Source: Gilichinskyi gelida
GTDB taxonomy: Bacteria > Acidobacteriota > Thermoanaerobaculia > Gp7-AA8
DNA: 64,000 nucleotides
Direction: 5' to 3'
Assembly (NCBI GenBank): GCA_038040385.1
Contig: JBBPII010000006.1
Span: forward strand, 62,001-126,000
Shown here in pieces: positions 1 through 8,761 of the stretch. The notes beneath the pieces were generated by a model, which saw only the letters and a list, made by a program, of their open reading frames with translations, was not told where the DNA came from and searched no databases. The position numbers and the translations under genes were made by a program. Position 1 is the first letter of the stretch. Every line of letters starts with the position of its first letter.

Positions 1-1041
1 TGCACCGCTCTTGCCTGCGCCAGGCTCACCGATTACGAGGAGCGAGTTGGCGGCTGACGCTGCGATGAGCGCTTGCGTCGCGGCGCGATCGATGTGGAGC
101 ACGCCACCAGACACTGAAATGCCCGCGAAGTCTTCCAGAATGCGCCGGGAGCGCTCGCTTCCTGTCGTGAGCTTGGCGATATCCGCGGCGTAGCTCCGGA
201 CGCTCTTCAGAGCGATGGGCGTGGCGAGGAGGGATGCTTCGAGCTCGGCCCTATTGAGCCCACTCTGCGCACCGCTCGCAGCTCCGGCGGCGTTCGTAAT
301 GATGGTCCACGCGTTCTCATCGTCCGCAGGGCTCCGAAGGATGTCGTCGCGGAGGAGCTTCCGAGCTTCTCGTTCGTGCTCTTCCGATGGCTCTGTATCA
401 AGGGTCTCGATGTGCACGTAGCGCAGCACCGCGCGAACGTCCGTGTCGGACGGTGCGCTGCCGGTGGCCGCTTTCCACGCGTCGGTGACGAGCGCCACCA
501 AAATTTTCAGGGCACGCTCCTCCGGCGGGATACGAGCCGCAGCGGCCATGGCCATCGCCGGATCGAGCTCTCGGATGCGGTCGAGAAGGTCAGCAGCCAT
601 GTTCCGGAGGGGTGCGCTCGACGCCGAACGCGTCACGAGCACGAACCTGTCCCTGTCGTCGAGCGGACGATTCCAGATCCCGTTGCCCGTGCGGTCGCGA
701 GCATGGAGGTACTGCCGCGTGAACTGATCCATCGCGGAGCGAAGCGGGGAGTCATTCGCGTCGCTGAGCGTGACCGTTCGCTTCGCCTGCAGGTAGAGGA
801 TGCCCTCGCTTGCGAGACGGATCACGACGTCGTCGATCTTCTCGTCCGCCTCGCAGCGAACCGAGACCACGGTGGTGTCAGGCGGGAGCTTCCACACAGG
901 AACGGCGGCATGCTCCGCGAGCATGTGCACGGCAAAGAAGCTCGCCACGCCGGCTTGGTAGCGCGGGCCGAGAGATGCCGCCTTTCCGCCGCCTGATCCC
1001 TTCCCGCTCCCCTTCGTCCGTTTTTTCGCCTTCGTTGCCAT
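1..1041 (-). CDS. Cap4-like nuclease fused to P-loop (STAND-type) NTPase, partial
   Basis: The reading frame opens at ATG 1041 and runs off the left edge after 347 codons, so only the N-terminal part is present. A Lys/Gly-rich start is followed at about residues 27-110 by a PD-(D/E)xK-like pattern: GPRYQAGVA, then CEADEKIDDV and LYLQAKRTV, where the acidic residues and the QxK are the expected catalytic set of Cap4/DUF4297-type dsDNA nucleases. At the window edge (residues 338-347) a Walker A loop GEPGAGKSGA begins an ATPase domain. This order (nuclease effector, then STAND/NACHT-like NTPase) is that of Avs-like and other antiphage proteins, so a nucleic-acid-degrading abortive-infection role is inferred. 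It is divergent from the M48-like gene to its right. The domain calls are by eye; the ATPase class cannot be settled from the fragment. Confidence 0.7.
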   Translation of the reverse strand, partial: MATKAKKRTKGSGKGSGGGKAASLGPRYQAGVASFFAVHMLAEHAAVPVWKLPPDTTVVSVRCEADEKIDDVVIRLASEGILYLQAKRTVTLSDANDSPLRSAMDQFTRQYLHARDRTGNGIWNRPLDDRDRFVLVTRSASSAPLRNMAADLLDRIRELDPAMAMAAAARIPPEERALKILVALVTDAWKAATGSAPSDTDVRAVLRYVHIETLDTEPSEEHEREARKLLRDDILRSPADDENAWTIITNAAGAASGAQSGLNRAELEASLLATPIALKSVRSYAADIAKLTTGSERSRRILEDFAGISVSGGVLHIDRAATQALIAASAANSLLVIGEPGAGKSGA

Positions 1042-1168
1042 CGGTGTGTTTTTACTCCCTGTGGGGATGGTGGGCAATGCTGCCGCGCAGACCACTGGCG
1101 TTAGCGCGCGGTCCTTGTCCGCTGGGTAGAAACCACCTACGCTGCGCTGCGACTCCCCCCAACACCCC

Positions 1169-2659
1169 CTGCGCACGAAGCTCGCTCTCAGCACGCTCTG
1201 GAGCCTCATCGTCCTCCCGCTCATCTGCCTCGTCATCGCGTGGGGCCTTGGCGCGTACCAGTCCGCCGCCTTCCGCGACCAACTCCGGACGGCAGCGCCG
1301 AGCGTGACTGAAGAGAAACTCGCGGTGCTCGACGCGTACACGCTCTGCACCCTCTTCGATGACGTCCAGCGTGTCGCCGCTGATGGCTGCTACCACGCGG
1401 CTGTCGTGCACGGGATCGTGCGCGGCGCGCAGTCCGTGATCCTCGGCAGCGTCCTCCTGGTCATGCTGATCCTGCTCTTCGTCCGTCTCGTTCGAGGCCA
1501 CCTCCGTACCGTCGCACGTCTGCTCCCGTTCGTCGTGGTCGTCGTCGCGCTGTGGTTCGTCGCGCTGACCCTCGGGACTGCCGCCCTCATTCTCTTCACG
1601 ATCTTCGCGCTCTCCGCCGTCTTCGTCCCGATCGGAATCCTCAAGGTAATGATCGTGATCGCAGCGTTCGGTGGGGTCTTCAAAGCACTGCGCCCGCTCC
1701 CGAAGGTCGCCGCGGTCATCCGGTCCAACCGCGCTGACTACGACGGTATGCACCTACTCGCCTCTGACGCCGCGCCGCAGCTGCATGCGCTGATCGAGAA
1801 GGCAGCGGCGCGGGCCGGTGTCGCGCCGCCTGACCACGTGATCGTCGGGCTCCATCCGGGCGTGTGGCTGGCGATCACGCCCGGCACACTCGGCGGAAGG
1901 ACGCTCCGCGGCCGGTCACTCTACGTGTCGCTGCCCTTCTGTCGGCTGCTCACGCAGGCCGAGCTCGAAATGCTCGTTGCCGCGGAGCTGCTGAGCGTCC
2001 AGCCGCACTCCGCAGCGATTGCGGCGTCGACCCGGATCGCGCGTTTGAGCAGCGGCATGCAACGGCTGCTTGAGGCGAACTTCCAGATCAACAACATGCT
2101 CGTGCTCCCGCCCGCCGTTGGCGTGTTCGGGCTCCTGCAGAATCGCCTCAGAATCGACGCGATCCCGGCACTCCTTGAAGAGGTCTACGGCGGCGACGCG
2201 AAAGCCGCGCGAATCTACGGCGTCGCGCCTCTCGTCAGCGCCTTGATGAAGGCGCACCTTCACGTTCTCGCGTGGCGGGTCGTGCTCGCCCGAGAGACCC
2301 GGCCAGGGGAAACATTTCGGCTGACGAACCTCAGTGAACGCCTGCTCACCGCAGTCGCGTCGCTCGTGGAAGCCATCTCGAAGGGCGGCGCGGATGAAAT
2401 GAGCGACCTGCGTACTGCGGACCTCGACCGCGCCACGTACTCAACGCCACGCCTTGAGGATCGTCTGAGTCGGCTGGGAGCTGCCCTCACGCCCGCAGCT
2501 GTGCGCAAAGTGCGGAAGCCGACGCGCGCCGCGGCAACCCTCCTCCCTGATGCGAAGCACGTCGAAGCGACCCTGATAGCTGCTGCGGAGCGCGAGCTGT
2601 CGAAGCAGCGGTTCTATGCAGACGTGTTAGCGGGACTTGATTCGGGGCCAGGCGCATAA
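1169..2659 (+). CDS. Membrane protein resembling M48 peptidase, zinc site lost
   Basis: Unrecognised membrane protein with an M48-like layout. An in-frame hydrophobic segment (residues about 5-30) lies before the first ATG/GTG/TTG, so I place the start at CTG 1169 (496 aa); the conservative start is GTG 1304 (451 aa). Further membrane segments cover roughly residues 85-110 and 118-165. The stretch from GVAPPDHVIVGLHPG to LLTQAELEMLVAAELL matches the order of M48 proteases before and at the active helix, but the HExxH motif is replaced by a sequence with no histidine, so it is probably not a peptidase. The gene is followed after 12 nt, in the same frame, by the RecB-like nuclease, suggesting co-expression. 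No clear Shine-Dalgarno site precedes either start. Confidence 0.55.
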   Translation: MRTKLALSTLWSLIVLPLICLVIAWGLGAYQSAAFRDQLRTAAPSVTEEKLAVLDAYTLCTLFDDVQRVAADGCYHAAVVHGIVRGAQSVILGSVLLVMLILLFVRLVRGHLRTVARLLPFVVVVVALWFVALTLGTAALILFTIFALSAVFVPIGILKVMIVIAAFGGVFKALRPLPKVAAVIRSNRADYDGMHLLASDAAPQLHALIEKAAARAGVAPPDHVIVGLHPGVWLAITPGTLGGRTLRGRSLYVSLPFCRLLTQAELEMLVAAELLSVQPHSAAIAASTRIARLSSGMQRLLEANFQINNMLVLPPAVGVFGLLQNRLRIDAIPALLEEVYGGDAKAARIYGVAPLVSALMKAHLHVLAWRVVLARETRPGETFRLTNLSERLLTAVASLVEAISKGGADEMSDLRTADLDRATYSTPRLEDRLSRLGAALTPAAVRKVRKPTRAAATLLPDAKHVEATLIAAAERELSKQRFYADVLAGLDSGPGA

Positions 2660-2671
2660 CCCACCCTCCCT

Positions 2672-4159
2672 CTGCTCACTGCAACCGACATCGCGAACCT
2701 CGCTCGGTGCGCGCAGCGCATCTATCTCGACGCGTACGGTGATCCCGCCGTGAAGCTGCCGCCGACCACCGTTCGTCAGCTCCTGTGGGAGGAAGGGCGC
2801 GAGCACGAGGAAGACGTCATCGCGGGACTCGACTACGCGACGGTCCCCCACGGAACGCCCGCGGAACGCATCGCCGCCACGCGTGAGCTGATGCGCGCCG
2901 GCGCGGCGTTGATCTACCACGGCTATCTCGAAACGATCGGCCTCGCCGGCGAACCCGACCTGCTGCAACGCGTCGCGCAGCCGTCGATGCTCGGCGAGCA
3001 CGCCTACATCCCGGTTGAGATCAAGAACGGCGGCGCCTACACGACGCCGAAGAAGACGCGCGTGAAGCTGCCGTACGCACTCCAGCTCTCCGCGTACGCT
3101 GAACTGCTCGCATCCGAGCAGGGCTGGTGGCCGACCGAAGCGATCATCATCGATCACCACAATGAGTGGCAGACGATCGACCTCGCGCCCTACCGCGGCG
3201 CGTACGCGGGCGCGACGCAGCGCGTCGTCGGCATCCGCGAAGGGGACGAGACCCCCGGCCCGGCGTGGAAGACGGAATGTGCGCACTGCGAGTGGCAAGA
3301 GCACTGCTGGAAGGAGCTCGTTGCCTCGGACGACCTCACGACCCTCGCGAACATCGGCGCGCCGAAACGTGACGCGCTCATTCAAATCGGCATCCGGACC
3401 GTTGCCGACCTCGCGATCGCCACGCCCGAGCAGCTCCTGAAGGTGGACGGCATCGGAGCAGTATCAGCGCGCACGTGGCCGATGCGGGCGCGTGCCGTGA
3501 AGTCGGGCGTCCCGATCGTCCTCACACGCTGGACGCCGCCTGCCGTGGATGTAGAAATCTCCTACGACATCGAGAACACCCCCGAGCCCTTCGTGTACCT
3601 GCATGGCCTCCTGACGCGACGGACGGGCGCTGCCACGTGGGGATCGCCGGGGTTCGCAGAGACGGCCTTCGGCGTGTTCGAGCCCGTCTGCGCGGCGCAC
3701 CCGGAGGATGAGGCCACCGTTTGGCGCCGCTTCCTTGAGAAGCTGGAAGAGCTGACAACGCGCGGCACGTACGCCGTGTACATCTACTCCTCGCACGAGG
3801 AGACGACCCTCCGGCGGCTCGCAGCGGCGCACGGCAGCTCACGGGCGCTGGAGGACTTCATGGAGCACTTCATCGATCTTCGGCGCGAGGTGCGCCGCTG
3901 CCTCGTGCTTCCGACCGATGGCGAAAGCCTCAAGACGGTCGCGAAGCTCGCAAAGTTCGCGTGGCGAGACGACGATCCAGGCGGGGGACAGTCGATTGCG
4001 TGGTGGGCGGAGTATTGGGCGAATCCGGCCGTGAACGCTGCCGCGCGCGATCGTGTGCTGCGCTACAACGAAGACGACGTCCGGGCGTCCTTCGTCGTGC
4101 GAGATTGGCTTGTTGAAGCCACGAACGCATCGGATGGCCCCGCGGCGCGGGCCGCGTGA
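2672..4159 (+). CDS. TM0106-family RecB-like nuclease with HhH and RNase H-like domains
   Basis: Likely DNA-processing nuclease. The N-terminus characteristic of the family (LTATDIANLARCAQR, with the family's first conserved cysteine) is encoded upstream of every ATG, GTG or TTG; the first usable codon after the in-frame TAA of the previous gene is CTG 2672 (495 aa). GTG 2750 would remove this conserved part. A Cas4/RecB-like PD-(D/E)xK core follows (IPVEIKNGG, residues about 110-118), then a cysteine pair CAHCEWQEHC near residue 205 that with the N-terminal cysteine could hold an Fe-S cluster, a helix-hairpin-helix (LLKVDGIGAVSA), and a C-terminal DEDD exonuclease-like domain (SYDIEN near 290; YNEDDVRAS near 470). 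Usual family length is about 450-500 aa, which fits. Role in island defence or DNA repair is inferred. Confidence 0.75.
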   Translation: MLTATDIANLARCAQRIYLDAYGDPAVKLPPTTVRQLLWEEGREHEEDVIAGLDYATVPHGTPAERIAATRELMRAGAALIYHGYLETIGLAGEPDLLQRVAQPSMLGEHAYIPVEIKNGGAYTTPKKTRVKLPYALQLSAYAELLASEQGWWPTEAIIIDHHNEWQTIDLAPYRGAYAGATQRVVGIREGDETPGPAWKTECAHCEWQEHCWKELVASDDLTTLANIGAPKRDALIQIGIRTVADLAIATPEQLLKVDGIGAVSARTWPMRARAVKSGVPIVLTRWTPPAVDVEISYDIENTPEPFVYLHGLLTRRTGAATWGSPGFAETAFGVFEPVCAAHPEDEATVWRRFLEKLEELTTRGTYAVYIYSSHEETTLRRLAAAHGSSRALEDFMEHFIDLRREVRRCLVLPTDGESLKTVAKLAKFAWRDDDPGGGQSIAWWAEYWANPAVNAAARDRVLRYNEDDVRASFVVRDWLVEATNASDGPAARAA

Positions 4160-4703
4160 GCATGGTCGAGCATCCGCGTAAGGCCATAGTCTCGCGCCTG
4201 ACGCTTGCTGGAACGCCTCCGACGCGTTGCTCCGCGATCAGGTGCGGGAGCAGCGGAGAACGCGCCCTAGAGGCTCACACGAGCATCGTAAAACGGTAGC
4301 TCGCGATCCCTTCGCGAATCCTCGGCCCCGAAGAGGCGATGTAGACCGAACGCCGGCCGAACGATTCGCGCCGGACTGCTCTTCGCACCGACGTCACCTC
4401 CCAACAAGACGACCCGAAGACCCCCTCCGCATACCCGCCTCTCTCCGCATTCGCCCTCGCTTCTTTACCTCATCCTCCACTCGCAGCTCCGCTTCGGCGA
4501 AGCGCCACGACGTCCGATTTCGTATTTCCTCAGTTCACGGCACTTGCGCGCGCCCAGGTGTTCACTCGTCTGAACGTCTCCACTGCACACCTGAATGACG
4601 CGTCGATTTAGCGCGCGTCGCAAATCCGCAACCGATCGATCGGCAATGTGCAACGTGACTCGCAGCGCACACGCGAGAAACGAGAGAAAGGACAACAAAC
4701 CCT
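4160..4703. other. Gene-free 544-bp region before the TerY-P operon
   Basis: No reading frame here looks like a gene on either strand; the open frames have no recognisable motifs. The segment probably carries the promoter of the kinase/phosphatase operon. I see a perfect 12-bp palindrome (4632-4643) about 60 bp before the first gene and a short hairpin of CGCTTC/GAAGCG arms near 4493-4507. No convincing -35/-10 pair was found by eye. Confidence 0.5.
4632..4643. promoter_or_regulatory. 12-bp palindrome, possible operator
   Basis: CCGATCGATCGG is a perfect palindrome 60 bp upstream of the vWA gene start at 4704. Its position fits an operator for the TerY-P operon, but GATC-rich palindromes also arise by chance in GC-rich DNA, and no regulator gene adjoins it. 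Confidence 0.25.
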
Positions 4704-5390
4704 ATGCAGGACCCTCAGCAGCAGCCCTACGTCGTAGACATCCTCGACGTCATCGACGCGACCGTCAGCATGCGACCCGTCATCGAGACGGTGAAGCAGC
4801 AGGCGATCGGGTTCTACCCAAAGCTCCTCACCGCGCTCGGTTCGAAGGGCAAGACGATCAGCCGCGTCCGCGTCGGCGTCCTCGTCTTCCGCGACGTGTA
4901 CTGCGACGGCGACCGCGCCTTCGAACAGTCGCCGTTCTTCGAGTTGCCCGCGCACCAGGCGGAGTTCGAGCGCTACGTCAACGCCATCGAGCCGCTCGGC
5001 GGCGGCGATGAGCCCGAGAGCGGCCTCGAAGCCGTCTTCAAGGCGATCAAGTCGGACTGGAGCACCGACGCGAAGAAGCAGCGTCACATCATTGTCCTGC
5101 GCTCGGACGCGAGCGCGCACCCGCTGGAGAAGGCGCAGGGTGGCCGGCCCGCGAACTACCCCGCCGACGCCCCGACGTCGTTCAGCGAGCTCACCGACCT
5201 CTGGTTCTCGCAGAGCGTGAGCAAGGACGCGAAGCGGATGGTGATCTTCGCGCCCGACGCGACGCCCTGGACGGACATCGCCACGCACTGGGAGAACACC
5301 ATTCACTACCCCTCTCGTGCCGGTGAGGGCCTCTCGGAACTCGATGCCGAGACGATGCTCGATGCGATCGTCAACAGCATCAAGAGCTAG
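4704..5390 (+). CDS. TerY-like vWA domain protein
   Basis: First gene of a vWA/phosphatase/kinase triad. The 228-aa protein is a single von Willebrand factor A domain: the metal-ion site reads DATVS (residues about 18-22, the DxTxS form), followed by a typical IEPLGGGDEPESG loop near residue 100 and the Rossmann-like strand RHIIVLRSDA. It has no signal peptide, so it is cytoplasmic, as expected of TerY1-type proteins that scaffold the triad. ATG 4704 is chosen because it is the first start in frame with a purine-rich AAAGGACAAC run about 10 nt upstream. The next gene, PP2C, starts 62 nt after its stop. Confidence 0.85.
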   Translation: MQDPQQQPYVVDILDVIDATVSMRPVIETVKQQAIGFYPKLLTALGSKGKTISRVRVGVLVFRDVYCDGDRAFEQSPFFELPAHQAEFERYVNAIEPLGGGDEPESGLEAVFKAIKSDWSTDAKKQRHIIVLRSDASAHPLEKAQGGRPANYPADAPTSFSELTDLWFSQSVSKDAKRMVIFAPDATPWTDIATHWENTIHYPSRAGEGLSELDAETMLDAIVNSIKS

Positions 5391-5452
5391 ACGCGTGGCC
5401 GCAGGCGGTGGCGATGCGCGCCGCCGTCTGCGGTATCCGCGAGGACGACCAC

Positions 5453-6484
5453 ATGACCATGCCATTCTCGAAGCTGCGTGTCCGCACGACACCGGCACTC
5501 ACCAGCATTTCGTTCAATGCAGCCAAGATCGACGGCAAAGGGGAAGACGCGGACCCGCTGCTGCGCGTTGCGGGATCGCGTGCGACCATCGGCGTCTTCG
5601 ACGGGCTTGGCGGCAGCGGCTCCATGCGCTGCGGTGGCTCTGAGGGGATTCGGACCAGCGCCTACTACGCTGCGCGCGTTGCGCGCGATAGCGCCGATGA
5701 GTTTCTCCGGACCGCGGCACCGTTCCCCGATGTGACGCCGGAGGCGCTCGCCGCGGTGCTCGTGCAGCAGTTGGCGCACGACCTCCACGCGTACGATTCC
5801 GAATGGGGCCGCGTCGGCGGCTCACGACTTCGCAGCACCCTCTTCCGTCGTCTCCCCACCACGGCCGCGATCGCGGTCGTCCGGCCGAAGGCGAACACGG
5901 CCCATGCGACCGTGCTCTGGGCAGGGGACTCGCGCTGCTTCGCCCTCTCACCGACTGCCGGCCTGCAGCAACTCACCGTCGATCACTTGCGCACACCGAG
6001 CGACGCGCTCGCGAACCTCACGAACGATTCCTCCATCTCCAACTGCATCACCGCGGATGAAGCGTTCTACATCGACGCGCGCGAGTTCGCGCTCCCGACG
6101 CCCTGCATCGTGATTGCGGCGACGGACGGCTGCTTCGGCTACGTCGCTACCCCCATGCACTTCGAGGCGCTCCTCCTGGCCGCGCTCATGGAGGCTCGTT
6201 CCACCGACGAGTGGCAATCGACGCTCCGTGATCGGGTCGCACGGACCGCCGCAGATGACGCCTCCCTTGCGCTCGTCGCGATCGGCTGGAGTTCGCACCG
6301 AGCCCTTCGTCGCGCCTTCGCCGATCGCTACCGCTTCCTGCAGGAGACCTATCTCCACCCGATCGACCAGGCCGACGATCCGGGGGCCGCACGCGCGACG
6401 CTGTGGGGCCAGTACCGGACGACGTACGAGGCGCTCCAACCCGACGCGCGTCAGCCCGAGGAGATCCCATGCACAGCGACGTAA
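5453..6484 (+). CDS. PP2C-family Ser/Thr phosphatase of TerY-P triad
   Basis: Metal-dependent protein phosphatase (343 aa) expected to remove phosphates placed by the adjacent kinase. PP2C motifs are in order: GVFDGLGG with metal-binding Asp (residues about 47-54), WAGDSRCF (about 158-165), ATDGCFGY (about 222-229) and DDASLALVAIG near residue 270 with the last metal Asp. ATG 5453 is preferred over the upstream start at 5408 because GAGGAC lies at ribosome-binding distance. The C-terminal 60 residues after the catalytic core are of unknown role. The stop overlaps the kinase start by 16 nt, which implies translational coupling. Confidence 0.88.
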   Translation: MTMPFSKLRVRTTPALTSISFNAAKIDGKGEDADPLLRVAGSRATIGVFDGLGGSGSMRCGGSEGIRTSAYYAARVARDSADEFLRTAAPFPDVTPEALAAVLVQQLAHDLHAYDSEWGRVGGSRLRSTLFRRLPTTAAIAVVRPKANTAHATVLWAGDSRCFALSPTAGLQQLTVDHLRTPSDALANLTNDSSISNCITADEAFYIDAREFALPTPCIVIAATDGCFGYVATPMHFEALLLAALMEARSTDEWQSTLRDRVARTAADDASLALVAIGWSSHRALRRAFADRYRFLQETYLHPIDQADDPGAARATLWGQYRTTYEALQPDARQPEEIPCTAT

Positions 6485-7485
6485 TCCACGGCTACAGACT
6501 CGTGACGACGTTCTCGACAGCGGGCGGCGGCCAGTGCCAGTGGGCGCTCGCGGAACGCGACGGCGTCACGTACTTCCTCAAGCGGTTCCTCACGCCGCGC
6601 TTCCCGGTTCCCGGTGGGCCGGGGAGCGAGGACACGCGGCGGCGAAAGCGGGCGCAGTGCGTGGCGTTCGAGCAGCACCATCGCGCGCTCATGGAGGCAC
6701 TGCAGCATCGCTGCGGTGAGGGCGGGAACCTCGTCGTCACGCGTGCCTTCTTCCGGGAGGGGACCGCGTACTACAAGGTCACGGACCGAATCGAGATGGC
6801 GCACCTCTCGCCCGACGACATCGCGGCACTACCGCACGCGCAGCGGCTGCTGCTGTTCAAGACGATCACGCACAGCGTCGCAATCCTCCACGACGCCAAC
6901 ATCGTGCACGGCGATCTGAAGCCCGATAACGTGCTCACGAAGACGACGGCCGCGGGCGCGCTGGTCACGAAGCTCATCGACTTCGATGACAGCTTCTTCA
7001 CCATGCGGCCGCCTGCGCCGGGGGCCGTGGTCGGCGATTCGGTCTACCTCGCGCCGGAGATCGCGCACTACACCTCAGAGCCGGACGAGCCGGTCGATCC
7101 CCGCACGCTCACGACGAAGGCGGACATCTTCTCGCTGGGGCTCCTGTTCGCGACGTACACCCTCGGGGGTGCGGCCTTCGCGCGATTCGCGGAGCACGGC
7201 GCGCAGTACGCACACGAGTTCATTCTGAGCGGCCGGCCCCTGCCGCTCGCCTTCGACCGCATCGCCGCGCCGTTCAACATGCTCGTTCGCCACATGCTGA
7301 GTGCGAACGCGGACGCGCGCCCCTCTGCGCGTGACGTGCTCGCCGTGCTGAAGGCGAAGCCCGGCACGACCGCCGCGGCGAGTCGTCTACGCGGCACGCT
7401 GGTCGTCGATCGCCCTTCTTCCGACACGAAGGCATCCGTGCCGGCACCCACCTTGCGCGGGACACTCATTCGGACGACGCGATGA
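6469..7485 (+). CDS. Serine/threonine protein kinase of TerY-P triad
   Basis: Eukaryotic-like protein kinase, 338 aa. Visible elements: glycine-rich loop AGGGQCQ (about 18-24), catalytic lysine in YFLKRF (about 38), catalytic loop HGDLKPDN (about 144-151), and a metal-binding loop that reads DFDD instead of DFG (about 168). HGD in place of HRD and DFD in place of DFG are unusual but keep the catalytic aspartates. The tail after about residue 290 is short, Pro/Ala/Thr-rich and contains two RGTL repeats that could be phosphorylation sites. ATG 6469 has GAGGAG at good spacing and lies within the end of the PP2C gene; its own end overlaps the zinc-finger gene. Substrate unknown; cytoplasmic. Confidence 0.9.
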   Translation: MHSDVIHGYRLVTTFSTAGGGQCQWALAERDGVTYFLKRFLTPRFPVPGGPGSEDTRRRKRAQCVAFEQHHRALMEALQHRCGEGGNLVVTRAFFREGTAYYKVTDRIEMAHLSPDDIAALPHAQRLLLFKTITHSVAILHDANIVHGDLKPDNVLTKTTAAGALVTKLIDFDDSFFTMRPPAPGAVVGDSVYLAPEIAHYTSEPDEPVDPRTLTTKADIFSLGLLFATYTLGGAAFARFAEHGAQYAHEFILSGRPLPLAFDRIAAPFNMLVRHMLSANADARPSARDVLAVLKAKPGTTAAASRLRGTLVVDRPSSDTKASVPAPTLRGTLIRTTR

Positions 7486-7874
7486 TGCCGCCCTGGTCGT
7501 GCCGGGTCTGTGAGACCTCGAATCCCGCAGACGTCGACGCGTGCGACGTCTGCGGTGCTGCACGCCCTGTCGGCACGTCCATCATGGCCGGCGCGCGTGC
7601 CGCATGGGCACGGGTGGTCGCGCCCACACCAGCCGCGCCGGCTCCCCCGGCTAGCGCACCGCGCGTCGTTCCGCTCCGCCGTTCCGCCCCAGCCGCGGCG
7701 CACCCCGTTCCGCCACCGTCTGGCCACCGCGGACGCGGTGCGCCAACACGGGTGGAGCGACGCACGACTCCCGCGACACCGGTGTGGGCGGTCGATGAGC
7801 CGCCCCTGCGCCGCAAGATCATGCGCGCGCTCGGCCAGGCGGGGCTGGCGGTTCGCCGCATGCTGCGCGGCTGA
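7482..7874 (+). CDS. RanBP2-type zinc-finger protein, fourth gene of the triad operon
   Basis: 130-aa protein. Residues 5-26 form one zinc finger of RanBP2 style: a Trp followed by CRVC, an Asn and then CDVCG. The middle (about 40-105) is low-complexity Ala/Pro/Arg and the last 25 residues are basic and helical (LRRKIMRALGQAGLAVRRML), possibly a membrane- or nucleic-acid-binding helix. ATG 7482 overlaps the kinase stop by 4 nt, so it belongs to the operon. Zinc-ribbon proteins are common partners of TerY-P triads; here it may be the substrate or adaptor of the kinase. That role is inference. Confidence 0.75.
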   Translation: MMPPWSCRVCETSNPADVDACDVCGAARPVGTSIMAGARAAWARVVAPTPAAPAPPASAPRVVPLRRSAPAAAHPVPPPSGHRGRGAPTRVERRTTPATPVWAVDEPPLRRKIMRALGQAGLAVRRMLRG

Positions 7875-7879
7875 AGCAT

Positions 7880-8761
7880 CTACCGCACGAAGCTGAACGT
7901 CTTCCGCAAGTCCGCGATGCCGGGCCTGCCCGGCGCATTCGGCAGCATCTCGACGAGGACCGGGAGCGGCAGCGTGGACGTCGCGGCGCGAAGCGCGTCC
8001 CGGCGGCGTGCGTTGTTCGTGAGGAGTACGATGACCGCGGCGGCGCTTCCTGCCCACGGTGCCAGCACGCCACAGAGCTTCTCGAGCTTCGGGAGGAACA
8101 CGGCGGTGAGTCGTTCCGACCCGCGGTCAATCTCGACACCGAGGAGGAGCGATGGCTTGTCGGCGGGCTCGGTGAACGACGCCAGGACATCCGGAATCGC
8201 GACCGGGCGCGTGGAGAAGCGCCGCTGGAGCGCCCACGCGGGCAACAGGAGATCCGGTGCGCGCGACGCCTGCCCGAGGACGATCATGGCATCCACGATC
8301 CAGAGCTGGTGCTCGATGTGACCTTCGGCGATCGGCGTGCGAGGAACGAAGATCTCGGTCGCATCGACCCCGTTCGCGATGAGGAGCGCGCGTCCGCGCG
8401 CGGTGAGTCGCACGCGGTTGATCCCGATGCCGCGCCAGCGCGAGGTGACGATGAGCTCCCGTTTCACCGCACGTCGCACGAAACGCGACACGACGACTTC
8501 GCTCACGGCGCCGAAGACGCCTTCGTGCAGCTGATACTGCGCGAGCTCGCCGGCGCGGCCAATGAACCGGAGGGCGTCCACGTCGCGCGGACTGACCGCC
8601 GCATCGCGCGGGTCAACGCCGCGACGACGATCACCGGGCCACTCCGTTGTTCCGATGGGTCGATCCGAGACGAGCAGTTCCAATGGACAGCTCGGGTTCG
8701 GAGCGTCGTTCGAACGGAGTGGCGCCGGGATGTCGCCTGCTTGATACGAGAGGTCTGCCAT
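7880..8761 (-). CDS. Replication-relaxation-like protein
   Basis: 293-aa protein that resembles the Replic_Relax family, found next to coupling proteins on conjugative plasmids and ICEs. Residues about 55-125 form a winged helix (RDVDALRFIGRAGELAQYQ through LTARGRALL); the C-terminal half has the nuclease-like fold of the family, with H at EGHIEHQLW, VPD-like AIPDVLA and GVEIDRGSER as the acidic strand. It is convergent with the zinc-finger gene (5 bp apart). Its partner ATPase would be the HerA/VirD4-like gene at 11439-13115 on the same strand. Function in DNA transfer or replication is inferred from family context. Confidence 0.65.
   Translation of the reverse strand: MADLSYQAGDIPAPLRSNDAPNPSCPLELLVSDRPIGTTEWPGDRRRGVDPRDAAVSPRDVDALRFIGRAGELAQYQLHEGVFGAVSEVVVSRFVRRAVKRELIVTSRWRGIGINRVRLTARGRALLIANGVDATEIFVPRTPIAEGHIEHQLWIVDAMIVLGQASRAPDLLLPAWALQRRFSTRPVAIPDVLASFTEPADKPSLLLGVEIDRGSERLTAVFLPKLEKLCGVLAPWAGSAAAVIVLLTNNARRRDALRAATSTLPLPVLVEMLPNAPGRPGIADLRKTFSFVR

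Noticed and set aside
4160..4703. Small open frames on both strands (for example 4227-4598)
   Set aside because: Arg/Ser-rich composition and no motif; no start signal. Considered non-coding.
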